64,000 bases of DNA, from NCBI RefSeq assembly GCF_035503745.1, contig NZ_DATJTC010000044.1, positions 25,643 through 89,642 on the forward strand, in the 5' to 3' direction. The position numbers and the translations under genes were made by a program. This DNA comes from Dyella_B sp035503745 (lineage in GTDB: Bacteria; Pseudomonadota; Gammaproteobacteria; Xanthomonadales; Rhodanobacteraceae). The stretch's first letter is position 1. Every line of letters starts with the position of its first letter. Under the pieces are notes generated by a model that was not told the DNA's origin, made no database searches, and saw only the letters and a list, made by a program, of their open reading frames with translations. Positions 62,901 through 64,000 of this stretch are shown in pieces.

Positions 62901-64000
62901 GGAGCATGTGCTGGTACTCAACCTGCACCACAGCATCTGCGATGGCTGGTCGTTCGGCCTGTTGTTCCGTGAGCTGGACCAGGAGTACAGCGCACGCATG
63001 GCGGGTGTCGGGGCAGCGATTGCGGCGCCGGCTTTGCAATATGCCGACTACGCAGCGTGGCAGCGCGATTGTCTGCAAGGCGAGGCCTTGCAACAGCAAC
63101 TGGCGTATTGGACGAATGCACTGGCGGGTGCTCCCGAGCGGCTGGAACTGCCCACTGATCTGCCTCGCCCCACGGTACAACGTTACGAAGGGCGTTTGGC
63201 GGCGTTCGATTTAGGTCCGCAGCTGAGCACACAGTTGCGCGCGCTGAGCCGCCGTCAAGGCTGCAGCCTGTACATGACGCTGTTGACCGGCCTGTCGATC
63301 GTGCTGGGCCGCTACAGCGGCCAGCGCGATGTGCTGGTGGGCAGCCCCATCGCCAATCGCCAGCGCCGCGAGCTGGAAGGGGTGATGGGTTTTTTCGTCA
63401 ACACTCTGGTGATGCGCGCACGGCTGGAAGGCTGTATCGGCGAGATGCTGCACGCCGTACGCGAACAGACGCTAAGCGCTTATGAACATCAGGACATGCC
63501 GTTCGAGATGCTGGTGCAAGCGTTACGGCCAGAACGCTCGCCAAGCCATAACTCGCTAGTGCAGGTGATGTTTGCCTTCGACGATCGGCCTTGGCAAAAC
63601 CTCACGCTTTCATCCTTGTCCATTACACCGCTCTCTTTCACATCCACCACCGCCAAGTTCGACTTAAGCGTGTTCGTGACCGAGAACACGCAGACGCTAA
63701 GCGGGGAATGGGAATACGACCAGGCGCTGTGGCAAGTTGAGACCGTGCGGCAGATGCAGGCGCACTGGCGCCAGGTGCTCGAGGCCATGGTGTCGGCCGA
63801 TGGCTTGGCGCGCGAGGTGTGGGAGCTCGACCTGCTGGGCGAGCAAGAGCGAGAGCAAATGCTCACCGCCTGGAACGCGACCGCCCGCCCGTACGAGCGC
63901 ACGTCATCGATCGCCGCGCTGTTCGCGCAACAGGTGCAACGTCATGGTGATCGCATCGCGGTGGAGTTCGAAGCGGACACGCTGACGTATACGGAGCTGG
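59953..64000 (+). CDS. Nonribosomal peptide synthetase (partial): half-C, A(Asn), PCP, C, A...
   Basis: An open frame from ATG 59953 without stop to the window end, at least 1,349 codons. Residues about 10-245 match only the C-terminal lobe of a condensation domain (YWHRKLEGAAPP, IAALKICLSRYARTDDVIIG) and lack HHxxxDG. The A domain (about 255-770) has TSGSTGNPKG near 413, NEYGPTEATVG and GRKDGQAKIHGYRIELNEIR; its pocket reads D-L-T-K-I-G-E-V-G-K, close to the known Asn code. The PCP has FFELGGHSLLATQ, Ser807. A full C domain follows (SYGQQRLWFLDQL; HHSICDG near 993), and then the start of another A domain (IAALFAQQVQRHGDRIAVEF). This C domain is closely similar to C1 of the first NRPS. Later modules and the release domain lie beyond the window. 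Confidence 0.92.
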   Translation, partial: MSVRATPTMAAGDQAGYWHRKLEGAAPPCGIPQDYPLGMAATQGARREHSLVFAGEASERIVRFCRGNDGLIFCCFIAALKICLSRYARTDDVIIGARLQLDKEESGLPLVLPLRDVLTREMDCKSFLQAVRTSLAEAYQFGHVEHPDAVAAMARFGNDGSAYGALVSFGRMDAASAAISPPAGVTFAFDRTGEYLSIDIGYDPAYFAPATVAVAGEHLQCVISALVANPDALLAEIRLHDAAGDARLKALSSGRAGAHAASAAAHRMFEGVCRDMGHLCAIKDGEGEWSYIEIDEQSNRLAAYLRASGLARGSRIAILQEHSATLVISMLAIMKAGYTLVPLDPSHFARRNRFVVEDSKAALILASPGHMDVFADMAVNIVAIDDALLAATAHRNESVFDGAAEDGIAYVIYTSGSTGNPKGVEIGHASLANYLDWAREAYECSGEHRQSFPLYSSIAFDLTLTSVFLPLVTGGRIVVYPGARPSDALEAILKADEVDVIKLTPSHFSLVERSRHSAARVRVFIVGGEALMPGVAGAVAERYPSCTIANEYGPTEATVGCMYHAFSPIDAFRGSVPIGTPANHTQVYVLDEAMELAPELVEGEVFIGGRGVAQGYLERPDLTAERFIPDPFSPQAGMRLYRTGDRARYLADGALEFLGRKDGQAKIHGYRIELNEIRIALNAHPGVRDCFIKIFDDEARGPSIVAYYVARKEVPTNELRQFLGERVFAAVVPNHFVNLPRLPLTLNGKVNPDALPSLDTIKVAVSETVKGQVRTPVEEILAGIWCQVLCIERVGPMDHFFELGGHSLLATQVMARVRDSLGVTLPVRVLFEHAQLERLAEAIERQRASGAMEAMPIARSEHGERVAVSYGQQRLWFLDQLAPNQALYNMPSVFRLRGTLDADALEASLLAIRARHDVLRTHFVDVDGEPLQVVMPETDWRLVRETITDEARLKACMDAEAERPFDLSQGPLMRAHLWRVSDTEHVLVLNLHHSICDGWSFGLLFRELDQEYSARMAGVGAAIAAPALQYADYAAWQRDCLQGEALQQQLAYWTNALAGAPERLELPTDLPRPTVQRYEGRLAAFDLGPQLSTQLRALSRRQGCSLYMTLLTGLSIVLGRYSGQRDVLVGSPIANRQRRELEGVMGFFVNTLVMRARLEGCIGEMLHAVREQTLSAYEHQDMPFEMLVQALRPERSPSHNSLVQVMFAFDDRPWQNLTLSSLSITPLSFTSTTAKFDLSVFVTENTQTLSGEWEYDQALWQVETVRQMQAHWRQVLEAMVSADGLAREVWELDLLGEQEREQMLTAWNATARPYERTSSIAALFAQQVQRHGDRIAVEFEADTLTYTEL

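Noticed and set aside
1..64000. tRNA, rRNA or origin-like sequences
   Set aside because: Scanned by eye for cloverleaf ends with CCA, rRNA landmarks and DnaA-box clusters; none seen. A covariance search could still find small RNAs.

Overview
The window is high-GC DNA from what looks like a gammaproteobacterium of the Xanthomonadales/Rhodanobacteraceae type (Dyella, Luteibacter or Rhodanobacter relatives). The clues are a large TonB-dependent receptor inside a glycan locus, two Y_Y_Y/beta-propeller NarL-type sensor kinases, and the style of the coding sequences. This placement is inferred from gene style and not from a marker gene.

Layout. 1-1.6 kb: tail of an unknown gene and a RclA/mercuric-reductase-like flavoenzyme. 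2.1-4.7 kb: a three-gene unit of a DUF2235 (Tle1-like) hydrolase, an unknown protein and an MBL-fold protein. 4.8-12.7 kb: a type VI secretion module (hcp, vgrG, DUF4123 adaptor, DUF3304 lipoprotein, Tle1-like phospholipase, PAAR) lying between the first and last pieces of a broken DHA2-family MFS transporter gene. An integrase fragment sits at the left junction and a Tn3-type transposase scar at the right one. A good sigma-54 promoter stands before hcp.

12.8-27.6 kb, all minus strand: a glycan-utilisation locus read in the order glucokinase, GH20 hexosaminidase, TonB receptor, APC permease, GH2 exo-glucosaminidase-like enzyme, LacI regulator, sulfotransferase, PNGase-A-like amidase. A perfect 16-bp LacI-style operator sits at its head. 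Together the enzymes could release and trim amino-sugar-containing glycans (plant N-glycans or chitooligosaccharides), import them and phosphorylate the sugars.

28-46.5 kb: a regulatory and small-enzyme region. It has a YciI protein, a secreted unknown, an MBL lactonase-like hydrolase, an SDR, two alpha/beta hydrolases (one with its nucleophile Ser replaced by Ala), two large sensor kinases and two NarL regulators that are not adjacent to each other, an AraC regulator, a CGNR zinc-finger protein, a DUF2384-like protein, a DUF417 membrane protein and an ECF-like sigma factor. A recurring dyad, CACCC-N4-GGGTG, lies 60-125 bp upstream of three of these genes.

47-64 kb: start of a nonribosomal peptide cluster. 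It contains a phosphopantetheinyl transferase, two MacB/FtsX-type ABC permeases, an array of four 17-bp repeats, MbtH, a C-A-PCP-C synthetase, a cobalamin-binding radical SAM enzyme of PhpK-like type, and a second synthetase. The second synthetase begins with half a condensation domain, continues A(Asn)-PCP-C-A and runs off the window. This is the part most likely to make an undescribed molecule. Reading frames, motifs and coordinates were worked out by eye; family names rest on recognised motifs, not on searches.
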